A DNA stretch of 64,000 nucleotides from RGVD01 sp040403075 (GTDB lineage Bacteria; Bacteroidota; Bacteroidia; UKL13-3). The translations under genes were made by a program, and so were the position numbers. Below the pieces are notes generated by a model that was not told the DNA's origin, ran no database searches, and saw nothing but the letters and a program-made list of their open reading frames with translations. Positions 52,253-62,083 of this stretch are shown piece after piece; the first letter of the stretch is position 1; every line of letters starts with the position of its first letter. Where the stretch lies: NCBI GenBank assembly GCA_040403075.1, contig JBBALJ010000005.1, positions 10,726 to 74,725 on the forward strand. The letters are read 5' to 3'.

Positions 52253-52387
52253 TTTTTACTCAGGCTATTCGTTTATAGCTAATTCCTAAAAATACCATTT
52301 AAAAGATAAATGTACCTTTTGTTAAAAATCTTTTATAAAATAAAATATATCAAATAAATTGCCCCAAACTTCAAAACAAAATAAAAT

Positions 52388-55279
52388 ATGAAGAAATCAA
52401 TACTTTATGCAGGAGTGTTTTTGTTCTCGGCTTTTGCCACAATAAAAACCAATGCGCAAACTCCTGTTGCTGCCAATCCCAATCAGCCGGTTTTACTTGA
52501 AAAAGTAACAGCCGCTCCAGGTGAAGTTAAAATTGCATACGAAAAGTATCGTTTGCCAAATGGCCTAACCTTAATTATTCATGAAGATCATAGTGATCCA
52601 ATTGTTCACGTGGAAGTAACCTATCACGTAGGTTCTGCTCGTGAATCTGCTGGAAAGTCTGGATTTGCGCATTTCTTTGAGCATATGATGTTCCAAGGTT
52701 CTGTTCATGTGAGAGATGAAGAGCATTTTAAAATCGTTCAAGGTGCTGGAGGACAAATGAATGGTACTACCAATCGAGATAGAACCAATTATTTTGAAAC
52801 TATGCCTGCCAACTACCTTGAAACAGCCTTATGGTTAGAAGCTGACAGAATGGGCTATTTACTTGATTCGGTTACTCAAAAGAAATTCGAAGTTCAAAGA
52901 GCCACTGTTAAAAACGAAAAAGGCCAACGCGTTGATAACGTTCCTTATGGTAAGACGGATGAAATTAAAGATCAAATTTTATACCCAGACCGTCATCCCT
53001 ATAGCTGGCCCACTATTGGTTACCTAGAAGATTTGGATGCAGTAAATGTAGATGATTTGAAAAACTTTTTCATGCGTTGGTATGGTCCTAACAATGCTTG
53101 CGTAGTTGTTGCAGGTGACGTAAATCCTGCAGAAGTAATAAAATTAACTGAGAAATATTTCAACCCAATTCCTAAAGGTCCTGAGGTGAAAAACATGCGT
53201 ATCGAGCCCGTTCGTTTGCCGGATAACAAATATGCAAACTACGGTGATAACGTTTATTTACCTTTATACTATGTAGTATTTCCAAGTGTTAAATCTTTTC
53301 ACCCTGATGAGCCAGCATTAGATATATTGGCATTTGCTTTAGGAAATGGTAATAACTCTATTTTCTACAAGAATTTTGTAAAACCTGAAAAAGCAGTCCA
53401 AGCAAATGTATTTAACATTACTTCTGAGCTATCAGGTGAGTTTACTATTCAAATGGTAACATTCCCTGATGGCGAAACGGATGCTGAAACTTTGATGAAA
53501 TCTACATTGGATGAATTTGAAAAAAATGGTATTAACGATGATGATCTAAATAGAGCTAAAGGTCAATACGAAACACAAATAATTGCATCAAATCAAAGTA
53601 TTGCAGCTCGTGCTTCTCAATTAAGTCAATTGTGGTATTTGGGTAAAAATAATTATAACTTAAATGACGAAATTGCAAGATATAATAAGGTTACCAAAGA
53701 AGATGTAATGCGTGTATTTAACCAATATATTAAAGGTAAAAACTATGCTATGGTTAATGTTTTTCCTAAGAAAACCAATGCGGCTAGCGGTGGAAAAGAA
53801 AAAGAAGAAACAAAAGCTGTTACAACTTCAGGTACCAGATCTTCAACTGAATTAGAGTATAAAGGTTTAAGTTATACAACTCCTAAGGATAATTTTGATA
53901 GAAGCAAACGTCCTACAGTAGGCGAAGGCAAATCTCCAATAGTGCCAGAATATTTCACTGAAAATTGGGATAACGGTATTAAAGTTATTGGTTCTAAATC
54001 TTCAGAGAGTCCGATTGTTAACATTCTATTGTCAATGAAGGGTGGAAATGTTGCAGTAGGTGATCCTGCTAAAACTGGTTTAGCTAGCTTGACTGCTGAT
54101 ATGATGGGTGAAGCTACCCAAAACTATACAACAGAGGCTTTTGAAAACGAGTTAGACAAAATAGGAGCAAGTATTAATTTTAATGCTGGTAAAAATGCTA
54201 CTATCGTCCAAGTAAGCTGTTTGAAAAAGAACTTAGACCAAACTTTGAAATTATTAGAAGAAAAATTAATGCGTCCGAAATTTGTACAAGAGGACTTTAA
54301 ATTAAATCAATCTCAAGCATACCAAAGCATCAATTCTCGCAAAACTGATGCTACTTATAATGCTGATTTAGCATTTAGTAAATTGGTATACGGAAAAACC
54401 ATTTATGGTGAGCCAGAAGATGGTACTTTAAAATCAATCAAGGCGCTTACTATAAAGGATGTTCAAGCTTACTATAACCAATTCTATGCCCCAGATTTTG
54501 CTACATTAACGATTGTTGGAGATGTTAGTAAAGATGATGTTCTTTCTAAACTGGCTTTTATGAAAAACTGGCAAAAGAAAAATGTTAAGTTTCCTGTTAA
54601 TCCTGCCTTCCCTCAAGCTGCTGCTAACAACAAACAAATATACTTAGTAGATAAATATAAAGCAGCTCAATCTGAAATCCGCTTAGGTAATTTAGGAATG
54701 AAATATGATTGGAATGATAAATATTTCAAATCAACAGCAATGAATTATCCGTTAGGTGGTAGTTTCAATAGTCGTTTGAACTTAAACCTTCGTGAAGACA
54801 AAGGATTTACATATGGTATTCGCTCTAATTACACCGCTTATAGAGATTATGAAGGTTACTTTATTATTTCAACTTCTGTTCGTACATCTTCAACTGATAG
54901 CTCAATGAAAGAGATTATGAATGAAGTAAACGGTTACCGTGAAAATGGAATTACGGATGATGAATTGAAATTCATGAAATCTTCAATCACTCAATCTGAT
55001 GCCTTGCGTTATGAAACCAACGGTCAAAAAGCGGGTTTCTTAAACCGTGTGGTTGAGTTAAATTTACCGTCTGACTATATCAAGCAACAAAATGGTATTA
55101 TTAAAAATTTGACCAAAGAGGAAATCAATCAATTAGCTAAGGAAAACCTTAACCCTGATAAAATGATTTATATGATTGTGGGTGATAAAGAAAAAATTCA
55201 AAAACCACTAGAGAAATTAGGATATAAAATTGTTGATTATAAAGAAGTTGAAGTGGCAACTCCAGTTTATCAGAGATAA
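52388..55279 (+). CDS. M16-family (insulinase-like) zinc metallopeptidase, secreted
   Basis: 963 residues with a signal peptide (AGVFLFSAFATIKTNAQ). The zinc site is HFFEH at residues 95-99 (H95, E98, H99), with a downstream Glu in VKNEKGQRVDN. A second M16 domain in the C-terminal half, with the LNLREDKGFTYGIRSNYTAYRDY block, lacks the HxxEH motif, which is the usual inactive partner. Such fused two-domain proteins occur in the periplasm of Bacteroidota and degrade peptides. It is monocistronic with a strong terminator after it. Substrate is unknown. Confidence 0.93.
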   Translation: MKKSILYAGVFLFSAFATIKTNAQTPVAANPNQPVLLEKVTAAPGEVKIAYEKYRLPNGLTLIIHEDHSDPIVHVEVTYHVGSARESAGKSGFAHFFEHMMFQGSVHVRDEEHFKIVQGAGGQMNGTTNRDRTNYFETMPANYLETALWLEADRMGYLLDSVTQKKFEVQRATVKNEKGQRVDNVPYGKTDEIKDQILYPDRHPYSWPTIGYLEDLDAVNVDDLKNFFMRWYGPNNACVVVAGDVNPAEVIKLTEKYFNPIPKGPEVKNMRIEPVRLPDNKYANYGDNVYLPLYYVVFPSVKSFHPDEPALDILAFALGNGNNSIFYKNFVKPEKAVQANVFNITSELSGEFTIQMVTFPDGETDAETLMKSTLDEFEKNGINDDDLNRAKGQYETQIIASNQSIAARASQLSQLWYLGKNNYNLNDEIARYNKVTKEDVMRVFNQYIKGKNYAMVNVFPKKTNAASGGKEKEETKAVTTSGTRSSTELEYKGLSYTTPKDNFDRSKRPTVGEGKSPIVPEYFTENWDNGIKVIGSKSSESPIVNILLSMKGGNVAVGDPAKTGLASLTADMMGEATQNYTTEAFENELDKIGASINFNAGKNATIVQVSCLKKNLDQTLKLLEEKLMRPKFVQEDFKLNQSQAYQSINSRKTDATYNADLAFSKLVYGKTIYGEPEDGTLKSIKALTIKDVQAYYNQFYAPDFATLTIVGDVSKDDVLSKLAFMKNWQKKNVKFPVNPAFPQAAANNKQIYLVDKYKAAQSEIRLGNLGMKYDWNDKYFKSTAMNYPLGGSFNSRLNLNLREDKGFTYGIRSNYTAYRDYEGYFIISTSVRTSSTDSSMKEIMNEVNGYRENGITDDELKFMKSSITQSDALRYETNGQKAGFLNRVVELNLPSDYIKQQNGIIKNLTKEEINQLAKENLNPDKMIYMIVGDKEKIQKPLEKLGYKIVDYKEVEVATPVYQR

Positions 55280-55300
55280 TTTTAACCAAAAGCATTATGA

Positions 55301-55332
55301 AGCGCCCACGCATTGCGTGGGCGCTTTTTTTT
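55301..55332 (+). terminator. Rho-independent terminator
   Basis: AGCGCCCACGC pairs with GCGTGGGCGCT around a three-base loop and is followed by eight T, a very strong hairpin 21 bases after the M16 peptidase stop. Confidence 0.92.
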
Positions 55333-55481
55333 ATAGGATTTTAGGGGTGTCAATAATTTATTTGCTTCAAATCCATATCATTTGAATGTTTTTTTTAAGT
55401 ATATGGAAATTATTTGTTAATAGGTTGTTAATTGCGACAATATAACAATACCTTAATTTGTTATAAGAAATTGAGAAACAT

Positions 55482-56594
55482 TTGAAAACATCAAAAGATA
55501 AAAATATATGGCATTATGTGATTCACTTAATGCACATCCATGATTGTGTAATTGTACCCAATTTTGGAGGATTTTTATTGCATGCTGAATATGCTAATAT
55601 TGATGTTATTTCTGAATTAATGCACCCTTGCAATAGAAAGGTATCCTTTAATCAAAAGCTTAATTTAAATGATGGTTTGTTGGCAACCTTCATTGCGGAT
55701 GAATTGAAAATATCATATTCAGACTCTATCAAATTAATAGATATTGAATTGCAGGCTTTTTTGCAAAATTTAGAAAATGAAAAGAGAATAGAAATTGACT
55801 TGTTGGGTACATTTATACTAAATGACTCAAATTATTTTCAATTCATTCCAAATACCAGAACCAATTTCTTAATGTCTGCTTTTGGTTTGCAGCCATTGCA
55901 ATTGCATTCTAATAAGGTTTCTAGTTCGCCATTAGAAAAAGTTGCAAAAACTGCTGAAAAGAAATTAAATACAACAAATAGATACCCAAAAGTATCTAAA
56001 ACTGCTAAAAGAAAGAGATCAGGTATTTGGTATTCAATATTGGCTACTTTTATGGTAGTGGTGCTCTTATTTAATGCCTATATTTTGCTTGAAACCTATC
56101 CAGTAGCGCCTTTGAGCAATGCGATTTCAAAAATGAATTTATCTTCAAAATTTGAAGAATTGTTTAGTTATAAAAGCCATGAATTAAAGGATTCTAAATT
56201 AGAATCTCCTAAAAATGAAGTAAAAGTAGAGGCTAAAAAAGTTGCATCCCAAATAATTGTTGATTCAGCTGTTTCTGCAAATGCACCTCAAGCTGAGATT
56301 GAATCTGTTGTTGAATCAAATATTGAAAATAATAACACAGCTTTTAGCATGCATGAAGGAGATTCAGTATACTATATTATTGTGGGTGCTTTCAGACATA
56401 ACAAAAGGGCGACTGCGCTATCAGAGAAATTAAAAAACAATGGATACAATGCTTCAGAGGTAGTGAAACCTAAGAAGTTTCATTTCAAATTGGTTACTGT
56501 AGGATCTTTCTCAAGCATGTATGAAGTTTCTAAATCATTAACTCGTGTTCAAGAAGAGATACCTGATGCTTGGGTTTGCATGAGTGTTAAATAG
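55482..56594 (+). CDS. HU-CCDC81-like and SPOR domain membrane protein
   Basis: 370 residues. The first 140 residues look like the prokaryotic HU-CCDC81 pair of domains (CVIVPNFGGFLLHAEYANI, NRKVSFNQKLNLNDGLLATF, LLGTFILNDSNYFQFIP). A single membrane helix follows around residues 188-208 (ILATFMVVVLLFNAYILLE). A Lys/Glu-rich linker then leads to a C-terminal SPOR domain (YYIIVGAFRHNKRATALSEKLKNNGYN), which usually binds denuded peptidoglycan glycan strands. The open frame has no ATG at the right place: upstream there is a stop at 55464-55466, and the first plausible start is TTG at 55482. It probably lies in the inner membrane with HU-like domains in the cytoplasm and SPOR in the periplasm. 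Confidence 0.82.
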   Translation: MKTSKDKNIWHYVIHLMHIHDCVIVPNFGGFLLHAEYANIDVISELMHPCNRKVSFNQKLNLNDGLLATFIADELKISYSDSIKLIDIELQAFLQNLENEKRIEIDLLGTFILNDSNYFQFIPNTRTNFLMSAFGLQPLQLHSNKVSSSPLEKVAKTAEKKLNTTNRYPKVSKTAKRKRSGIWYSILATFMVVVLLFNAYILLETYPVAPLSNAISKMNLSSKFEELFSYKSHELKDSKLESPKNEVKVEAKKVASQIIVDSAVSANAPQAEIESVVESNIENNNTAFSMHEGDSVYYIIVGAFRHNKRATALSEKLKNNGYNASEVVKPKKFHFKLVTVGSFSSMYEVSKSLTRVQEEIPDAWVCMSVK

Positions 56595-56648
56595 AATAAT
56601 TCGATTGCATTTTATTTATCTATTTCTCTTTCCGAAACTCCTTTATCC

Positions 56649-59405
56649 TTAGCGCACTTCAATCTCATCTACAAAAATAAAGGCATCACCACCAAAACCT
56701 TGATGACCTTGGGGCAGTGCACCATAGTTTTTGGCTATAACTTTTACATAACGTGCTTTTGCTTTTTGCGGCAATCGACTAGATAATTTTTTTACAATGT
56801 TTTCATCTGTCTTCCAATCCAAATCATGACCAACTTTTGCCACACTTGTAAAGTTTATTCCATCGATCGAAATAAAGTATTCAACTTCCTTTGGTAATAA
56901 TATCCATGAACGAGAGTCTTGCAAATAATTAGATGAAATTTCACTGATTTCTTTGGTTTCTTGCAAATCAATTACAGATTCGAAATCCTGACTTTGGTAA
57001 CCTTGCCAACCACCTTTGCGCCAATCTTTATAGCCTAATAAACCATCAATAATGCCAGCATCACCGCCAGCAGTATATTGTTTATTGTATTTACAATTGA
57101 GCTTCACTGTCCAATTGTGAGGGATTTTATGGAAGTAAGCTTCATTCAAATAATTTTCAATTTTGTTATCTGAATGTGCATGAATTTTGACTGAACTATT
57201 TATGTAAAAAGGTTTAATAAAAGCTTTGATAGGAGTCTCTTTAAAAGAGTTTTCATCGGCACCAGTCATGGTATAATATACCGTCGGTTTATTTGGATTT
57301 AGTGAGTAGATATTAATTAATAAACTGTCTCTAAATATTTTCCTATCTGCATCAATAATGGGGCTTATCTCAAAATTGTTAGTGCTTGCTTTGGTATCTT
57401 CAATTACAGATGTTGCATTGTATTCAAACTTTTTACCTAAAATAAAGACTTCATCAAAAATAGATTTTCCTTTGGCATATTTATTTTCTCCAGGGCAAAA
57501 TGGATAGAAACCCATGGCGCTAAATACATACCATGCGCTCATTTGACCGCAGTCTTCATTACCAGACAAACCATTAGGTTTGTTTGAATACATCTCATTG
57601 ATAATTTGTAATACCTTTTGTTCTGTTTTCTCAGGTTTACCAACAAAGTTGTATAAATATGCCATATGATGACTGGGTTCATTTCCATGGGCATATTGGC
57701 CAATTAATCCTGTTATATCAGCTTGTTCTCTTCCATCTGTTTTACTTGATGTGCTAAACATTTTATCTAGTTTAGCTTCAAAATTAGCCTTACCTCCATA
57801 AACTTCAATCAAGCCTTTCACATCCTGGGGTACAAAGAAATTATATTGCCAAGCATTGGCTTCAGTGTAGTGGTTGTTTACTTCTTTTGGGTTAAAAGGC
57901 TTCATCCATCCACCATTAGAACGAGGCTGAATAAATCCATTGCTTGGGTTAAATAGGTTCTTCCAGTTTTCGCCACTAAAGTTTTGAAATGAAGTAGGGG
58001 AGGTATTGGTTGATTTGTATAATTGAGATAAACACCAATCATTATAGGCATATTCAAGTGTTTTGCTCACTGATTCACTTTCATCTTCGATAGATAAATA
58101 TCCCTTTTGATAATAGTTTGGGTATCCAAATTTGTTAAAATGATGAATTGATTTATCACATGCCTCAATAGCAAGTTTAGTATCGAAACCTTTTATTCCT
58201 TTGGCATAAGCATCCGCTATCACACTTATGGCATGATTACCTATCATACAATTGGTTTCGTTACTGCTTAACTCCCACATAGGCAATCGACCAATATGTT
58301 TGTATTGTTCTAAAAATGTTTTGATAAAATCTAAGTTTCTTTCACGTTGCACAATATTAAACAAGGGGTGTAAAGCCCTAAATGTATCCCAAAGACTAAA
58401 AACAGTATAATAATTGAAGCCATCTGTTTTGTGTATTTGCATGTCGCGACCAAGATACCTGCCGTCTACATCATTATATATACTGGGATGAATAAAGCAA
58501 TGGTAAAGGGCTGTATAAAAAATAACTTGTTGGTCTGAAGAGCCTCCCTTTGCTTGTATTTTGTTTAACTCTTTGTTCCATAAAGCTTCGCAATCGGTTC
58601 TTACTTTTTCAAAATTCCAATGTGAAAGTTCTCCTTTCATATTGCGCTCAGCACCTTCGTAATCAACTGAACTTATTGATACCTTTACATAAATCACCTC
58701 ACCTTTTCTTACATTGTATTCAAACATTCCTCCTGTTTCAATGTTTTTACCATCTGCTCTTAAGTTTCGTCCTAAAAAAGGTTTTGAAAATTCAATTCTA
58801 AAATACAATCTTTGATCTGTTGCCCAAGCTTCACTTTTTCTAAAACCTACTATGGTTTTATTGTCGATTATTTTAATTTTTCCATCCAATAACTTGTCTC
58901 TATGAAGCAAGTCTAATATGAAATTGGTTGTGCCATTTTTGTTAAAAGTGTATTTGTGAAAGCCCACTCTTGCAGTGGTTGTAAGCTCCACATCTATATT
59001 ATCATCATCCAAATGAACACTATAATATCCTGCATTTGCTTTCTCTTTTTGGTGAGAATATTTAGATGAATAAATTTTATTGTCGAAACTACCTTTTCCC
59101 ATCATAGGCATAATCATAATATCGCCATAATCACTGCAGCCAGTTCCGCTTAAATGCGTATGGCTAAAACCATAAATTATAGAATCGCTATGATGATAAC
59201 CACTGCAACCATCCCAACTGCCATCTATGCGCGTATCAGGACTTAATTGCACCATTCCAAAAGGAGCTACCGCACCCGGAAAAGTATGTCCGTGCCCACC
59301 AGAACCAATAAAAGGATTTACTATTTTAGCATAATTGATTTGTGCAAAAGATTGAATTGTTAAGATTGGAAAAAGACCTATTAGTATAATGATATAACGC
59401 TTCAT
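56649..59405 (-). CDS. GH92 family glycoside hydrolase with C-terminal discoidin-like domain
   Basis: About 918 residues. The signal peptide is ILIGLFPILTIQSFAQ. The GH92 fold begins with VNPFIGSGGHGHTFPGAVAP and RIDGSWDGCSGYHHSD; the active-site blocks GRLPMWELSSNETNCMIG and NEDCGQMSAWYVFSAMGFYP are present. GH92 enzymes are mostly calcium-dependent exo-alpha-mannosidases. C-terminal to it comes a chitobiase/hexosaminidase C-terminal-like segment (KPTVYYTMTGADENS) and then a discoidin/F5-8C-like domain (DFESVIDLQETKEISEIS). No T9SS sorting signal or SusCD pair is adjacent. ATG 59405 (MKRYIIILIGL) is preferred over 59423. Confidence 0.92.
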   Translation of the reverse strand: MKRYIIILIGLFPILTIQSFAQINYAKIVNPFIGSGGHGHTFPGAVAPFGMVQLSPDTRIDGSWDGCSGYHHSDSIIYGFSHTHLSGTGCSDYGDIMIMPMMGKGSFDNKIYSSKYSHQKEKANAGYYSVHLDDDNIDVELTTTARVGFHKYTFNKNGTTNFILDLLHRDKLLDGKIKIIDNKTIVGFRKSEAWATDQRLYFRIEFSKPFLGRNLRADGKNIETGGMFEYNVRKGEVIYVKVSISSVDYEGAERNMKGELSHWNFEKVRTDCEALWNKELNKIQAKGGSSDQQVIFYTALYHCFIHPSIYNDVDGRYLGRDMQIHKTDGFNYYTVFSLWDTFRALHPLFNIVQRERNLDFIKTFLEQYKHIGRLPMWELSSNETNCMIGNHAISVIADAYAKGIKGFDTKLAIEACDKSIHHFNKFGYPNYYQKGYLSIEDESESVSKTLEYAYNDWCLSQLYKSTNTSPTSFQNFSGENWKNLFNPSNGFIQPRSNGGWMKPFNPKEVNNHYTEANAWQYNFFVPQDVKGLIEVYGGKANFEAKLDKMFSTSSKTDGREQADITGLIGQYAHGNEPSHHMAYLYNFVGKPEKTEQKVLQIINEMYSNKPNGLSGNEDCGQMSAWYVFSAMGFYPFCPGENKYAKGKSIFDEVFILGKKFEYNATSVIEDTKASTNNFEISPIIDADRKIFRDSLLINIYSLNPNKPTVYYTMTGADENSFKETPIKAFIKPFYINSSVKIHAHSDNKIENYLNEAYFHKIPHNWTVKLNCKYNKQYTAGGDAGIIDGLLGYKDWRKGGWQGYQSQDFESVIDLQETKEISEISSNYLQDSRSWILLPKEVEYFISIDGINFTSVAKVGHDLDWKTDENIVKKLSSRLPQKAKARYVKVIAKNYGALPQGHQGFGGDAFIFVDEIEVR

Positions 59406-59467
59406 ATAAATGCAATATAACACAGATTGGCAAAAGTCAAAATAATGATGAATGTTTCAAAAACAAA

Positions 59468-59499
59468 AAAGGCCAATGCTGAATTTCAGCATTGGCCTA
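59468..59499 (-). terminator. Rho-independent terminator of the HtrA/DegQ gene
   Basis: AGGCCAATGCTGAA pairs with TTCAGCATTGGCCT. Read on the minus strand it is followed by a T-run. It lies 24 bases after the stop of the HtrA/DegQ gene (59522) and ahead of the GH92 gene. Confidence 0.85.
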
Positions 59500-59521
59500 A
59501 GTCATACAAACCAACAACAAC

Positions 59522-61000
59522 TTATTTTTCTAAGCCAAATCCGTAGAAGCCCTTAGAGCCGTCTGGGTTAATACCTTCAAGCAATACCCCTCCTTTTTTA
59601 TTTTCTAAGCTAGCTTTTACATCATTAATAGTAGCAACGGGTTTCTTATCTATTTGTGTTACCACAAAGCCATCAGGCACACCTGCTTTCTTCATTGGGC
59701 TTTTGGTTCCTACCTTTTTAATCTTAATACCATTGGCTATTTTTAGTTTCAGTCTCTCTTCACGAGGTAAGGTCTCAAACTCGGTATCGATTACTTTATT
59801 TACATCAATTTTCTCAACGCTTGAAATGTTTGTTTTGCCATCAAGACTTTTAAGTGTAACAACACAATCCTTTTCTTTTCCATCGCGCAAAACAGTTACT
59901 TTTACTTTATCACCTGGGTTGCGTTTGCCAATCATTTCTTGCAATTCGGGTGTAGATTTTACATTTTGTCCGTCAAGCGCGATAATCACATCTTTTTCTT
60001 TTAACCCTCCATCTTCAGCAGCACTATTTTCTCTAACTTTTGCAATAAAAATACCTCTTATTTCTTTTAGGCCTTCTTTGTCAGCTAATTCTCCGTCCAC
60101 ATCTCTAATTTCAACACCCAATACACCTCTTTGAACTTCGCCATATTTCAACAAATCATCCATCACTTTTTTCATAAGGTTGGTAGGAATAGCAAAAGCA
60201 TATCCTGCATATTGACCTGTTTCACTTGCTATAGCAGTATTGATACCAACTAATTTTCCATCACTTGAAACCAAAGCTCCACCACTATTTCCTGGGTTCA
60301 CAGCTGCATCTGTTTGAATAAACGACTCGATAGAGTAATTAGCTCCACCATTTCTAAGTAAATTTAAATTACGACCTTTGGCACTAACTATACCTGCAGT
60401 AACAGTTGAAGTTAAGTTAAAAGGATTTCCAACAGCCAAAACCCACTGACCCACTTTTACATCATCACTGTTTCCAATAACAGCAAATGGTAAATTTTTT
60501 TCATCAATTCTAAGAAGTGCTAAGTCGGTGTTTTTGTCCTTGCCTATTAAGGTTGCGTCATATTCGCGTTTGTCGTTTAATACTACTTTTATTTTGTTTG
60601 CTCCATCAATAACATGGTTATTGGTGATAATATAACCATCTTGTGAAATGATAACTCCTGATCCTGAGCCTGCTCTAGGACCTTGGTTAGGCATTTGAAG
60701 ATCAAAGCCATGTCCTTTGAAAAAATCGAATGGGTCTATTTGTTGCTGTCTATTGTCAGCTTGAGGTTGGGCTTCAACCACTGTGAGAATATGGACGACT
60801 GTAGGTGTAACCAACTCAGCCACTTGCACAAAATCGGGTCTGTCAATACCTTCTGTCAAGCTGGCATATTTGGCTAAATAATTTTGTTCGAATTTGGCAC
60901 TTTCGTCCTTGCTTAATAATCTGTTAATGCCTAAGGCTACCAAGCCTCCTAGGCTTGCAACAACTAAGAATGCTGCGTACTTTTTAATGTTGTTTTTCAT
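59522..61000 (-). CDS. Periplasmic serine endoprotease, HtrA/DegQ (Do) family
   Basis: 492 residues. An N-terminal signal or anchor (YAAFLVVASLGGLVALGINRL) is followed by the trypsin-like domain with the catalytic triad His129 (NNHVI), Asp159 (NTDLALLRI) and Ser239 (NPGNSGGAL). Two PDZ domains follow (GVLGVEIRDVDGELADKE and KKVGTKSPMKKAGVPDGF). It degrades or refolds misfolded envelope proteins. Oligomerisation and the choice of DegP- or DegQ-like function cannot be judged. Its own terminator follows, and the 202-base gap upstream is shared with the divergent anti-sigma-like gene. Confidence 0.95.
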   Translation of the reverse strand: MKNNIKKYAAFLVVASLGGLVALGINRLLSKDESAKFEQNYLAKYASLTEGIDRPDFVQVAELVTPTVVHILTVVEAQPQADNRQQQIDPFDFFKGHGFDLQMPNQGPRAGSGSGVIISQDGYIITNNHVIDGANKIKVVLNDKREYDATLIGKDKNTDLALLRIDEKNLPFAVIGNSDDVKVGQWVLAVGNPFNLTSTVTAGIVSAKGRNLNLLRNGGANYSIESFIQTDAAVNPGNSGGALVSSDGKLVGINTAIASETGQYAGYAFAIPTNLMKKVMDDLLKYGEVQRGVLGVEIRDVDGELADKEGLKEIRGIFIAKVRENSAAEDGGLKEKDVIIALDGQNVKSTPELQEMIGKRNPGDKVKVTVLRDGKEKDCVVTLKSLDGKTNISSVEKIDVNKVIDTEFETLPREERLKLKIANGIKIKKVGTKSPMKKAGVPDGFVVTQIDKKPVATINDVKASLENKKGGVLLEGINPDGSKGFYGFGLEK

Positions 61001-61211
61001 GTTACTTATTTGTTATTTAGGTTTTGAATCACTTTCAAATTTTATTCCAAAAATTAAAATACTATCTTAACATTCGCTTAAAATTTTATATTCGTAAATG
61101 TAATTTTTGAATTTGTTCAATTTTATTAATTCATCCACAAAACGAAAACATTAAAAATAATATTTTACCGCTTGTGTAATACCATCAAAAAACAGCAAAT
61201 TTGTGCAGCCA

Positions 61212-62081
61212 ATGGAAGAGCTCATTCACGATAAGCATTTGTATTTTTTTGAGAAATTCATCCGAAACGAAATGAGTGAGGATGAAAAATTGGCATTTGA
61301 AAACAGGCTTAAATCAGATGAGCCTTTTCAAAAAGATTTTGAATTATATATTAGCAATAGAAATGTGATTTTAAAGCAAGAACTTGCTGAATACAACAAA
61401 CCCATTATTCCTCAAAAAACAAATGGATATAGGTGGTTATACGTTATTGTTTCTATATTGTGTTTGGTTTTAATTATAGATTATTATGCTAATAAAAAGT
61501 TTGAAGAAAGCATTAATTCACAGACCAGCGTAATTGATAAAATCAATATTTTTAAAAAGCTAAACGATAAAATAAACTCATATAATAAAAACGCTGAGGC
61601 TGCAATTGAGTCTGAAGAAAATGCTTTACAAACTCCAAAGAATAATAGCCGCAAAATTTCAACGGACACAACTTCATTTGTTAAAACTGGTGAAATAAGC
61701 GAAGACATAGAAGAAGCCAATGCAGATGTTATGTTGTTTGATACCCTATTAGCGGTTATAGATTTTGAGGCTTTTAAAGAAAAACAGAAAAACTTACTAT
61801 TGGATACAGACAGTCTAATAACTGATAGCATGAGTAGCGCAATTGCACTAAGGAGTATGATAAAAAATCCACTTAAGGCAAAGCAACAGCAGGTCTATGT
61901 TGAATTTTGGCAGTCGCCTGAAGATTATGCTGGATATACCTTTAATGGTAAAAAACTTATATTATTTGGACATCAAAAACCTGATAATATTTTTCTTTTA
62001 AAGCGCATCAATCAAATTATTTTACATCTGTCTGATAATGAAATCTTATTATTATCTGACAACAATTTTCATAATTACTAA
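61212..62081 (+). CDS. Membrane protein with anti-sigma-like N-terminus, unknown
   Basis: About 289 residues. The first 65 (HLYFFEKFIRNEMSEDEKL, then FENRLKSDEPFQKDFELY) resemble the N-terminal helical domain of Bacteroidota anti-sigma factors. A membrane helix (WLYVIVSILCLVLIIDYYA) lies around residues 77-95, followed by a Ser/Thr/Glu-rich periplasmic part and a C-terminal domain (KQQQVYVEFWQSPEDYAGY) seen in a few such proteins. No zinc-binding Cys is visible and no sigma factor gene is adjacent, so the anti-sigma assignment is uncertain. GTG 61203 could open the frame, but ATG 61212 is preferred. The stop is two bases before the dapF start. Confidence 0.55.
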   Translation: MEELIHDKHLYFFEKFIRNEMSEDEKLAFENRLKSDEPFQKDFELYISNRNVILKQELAEYNKPIIPQKTNGYRWLYVIVSILCLVLIIDYYANKKFEESINSQTSVIDKINIFKKLNDKINSYNKNAEAAIESEENALQTPKNNSRKISTDTTSFVKTGEISEDIEEANADVMLFDTLLAVIDFEAFKEKQKNLLLDTDSLITDSMSSAIALRSMIKNPLKAKQQQVYVEFWQSPEDYAGYTFNGKKLILFGHQKPDNIFLLKRINQIILHLSDNEILLLSDNNFHNY

Positions 62082-62083
62082 CA

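Noticed and set aside
56649..59405. T9SS sorting domain on the GH92 protein
   Set aside because: The C-terminus is a discoidin-like domain ending in FIFVDEIEVR; the PNP motif and the closing LxxGxY/F strand of sorting domains are missing.
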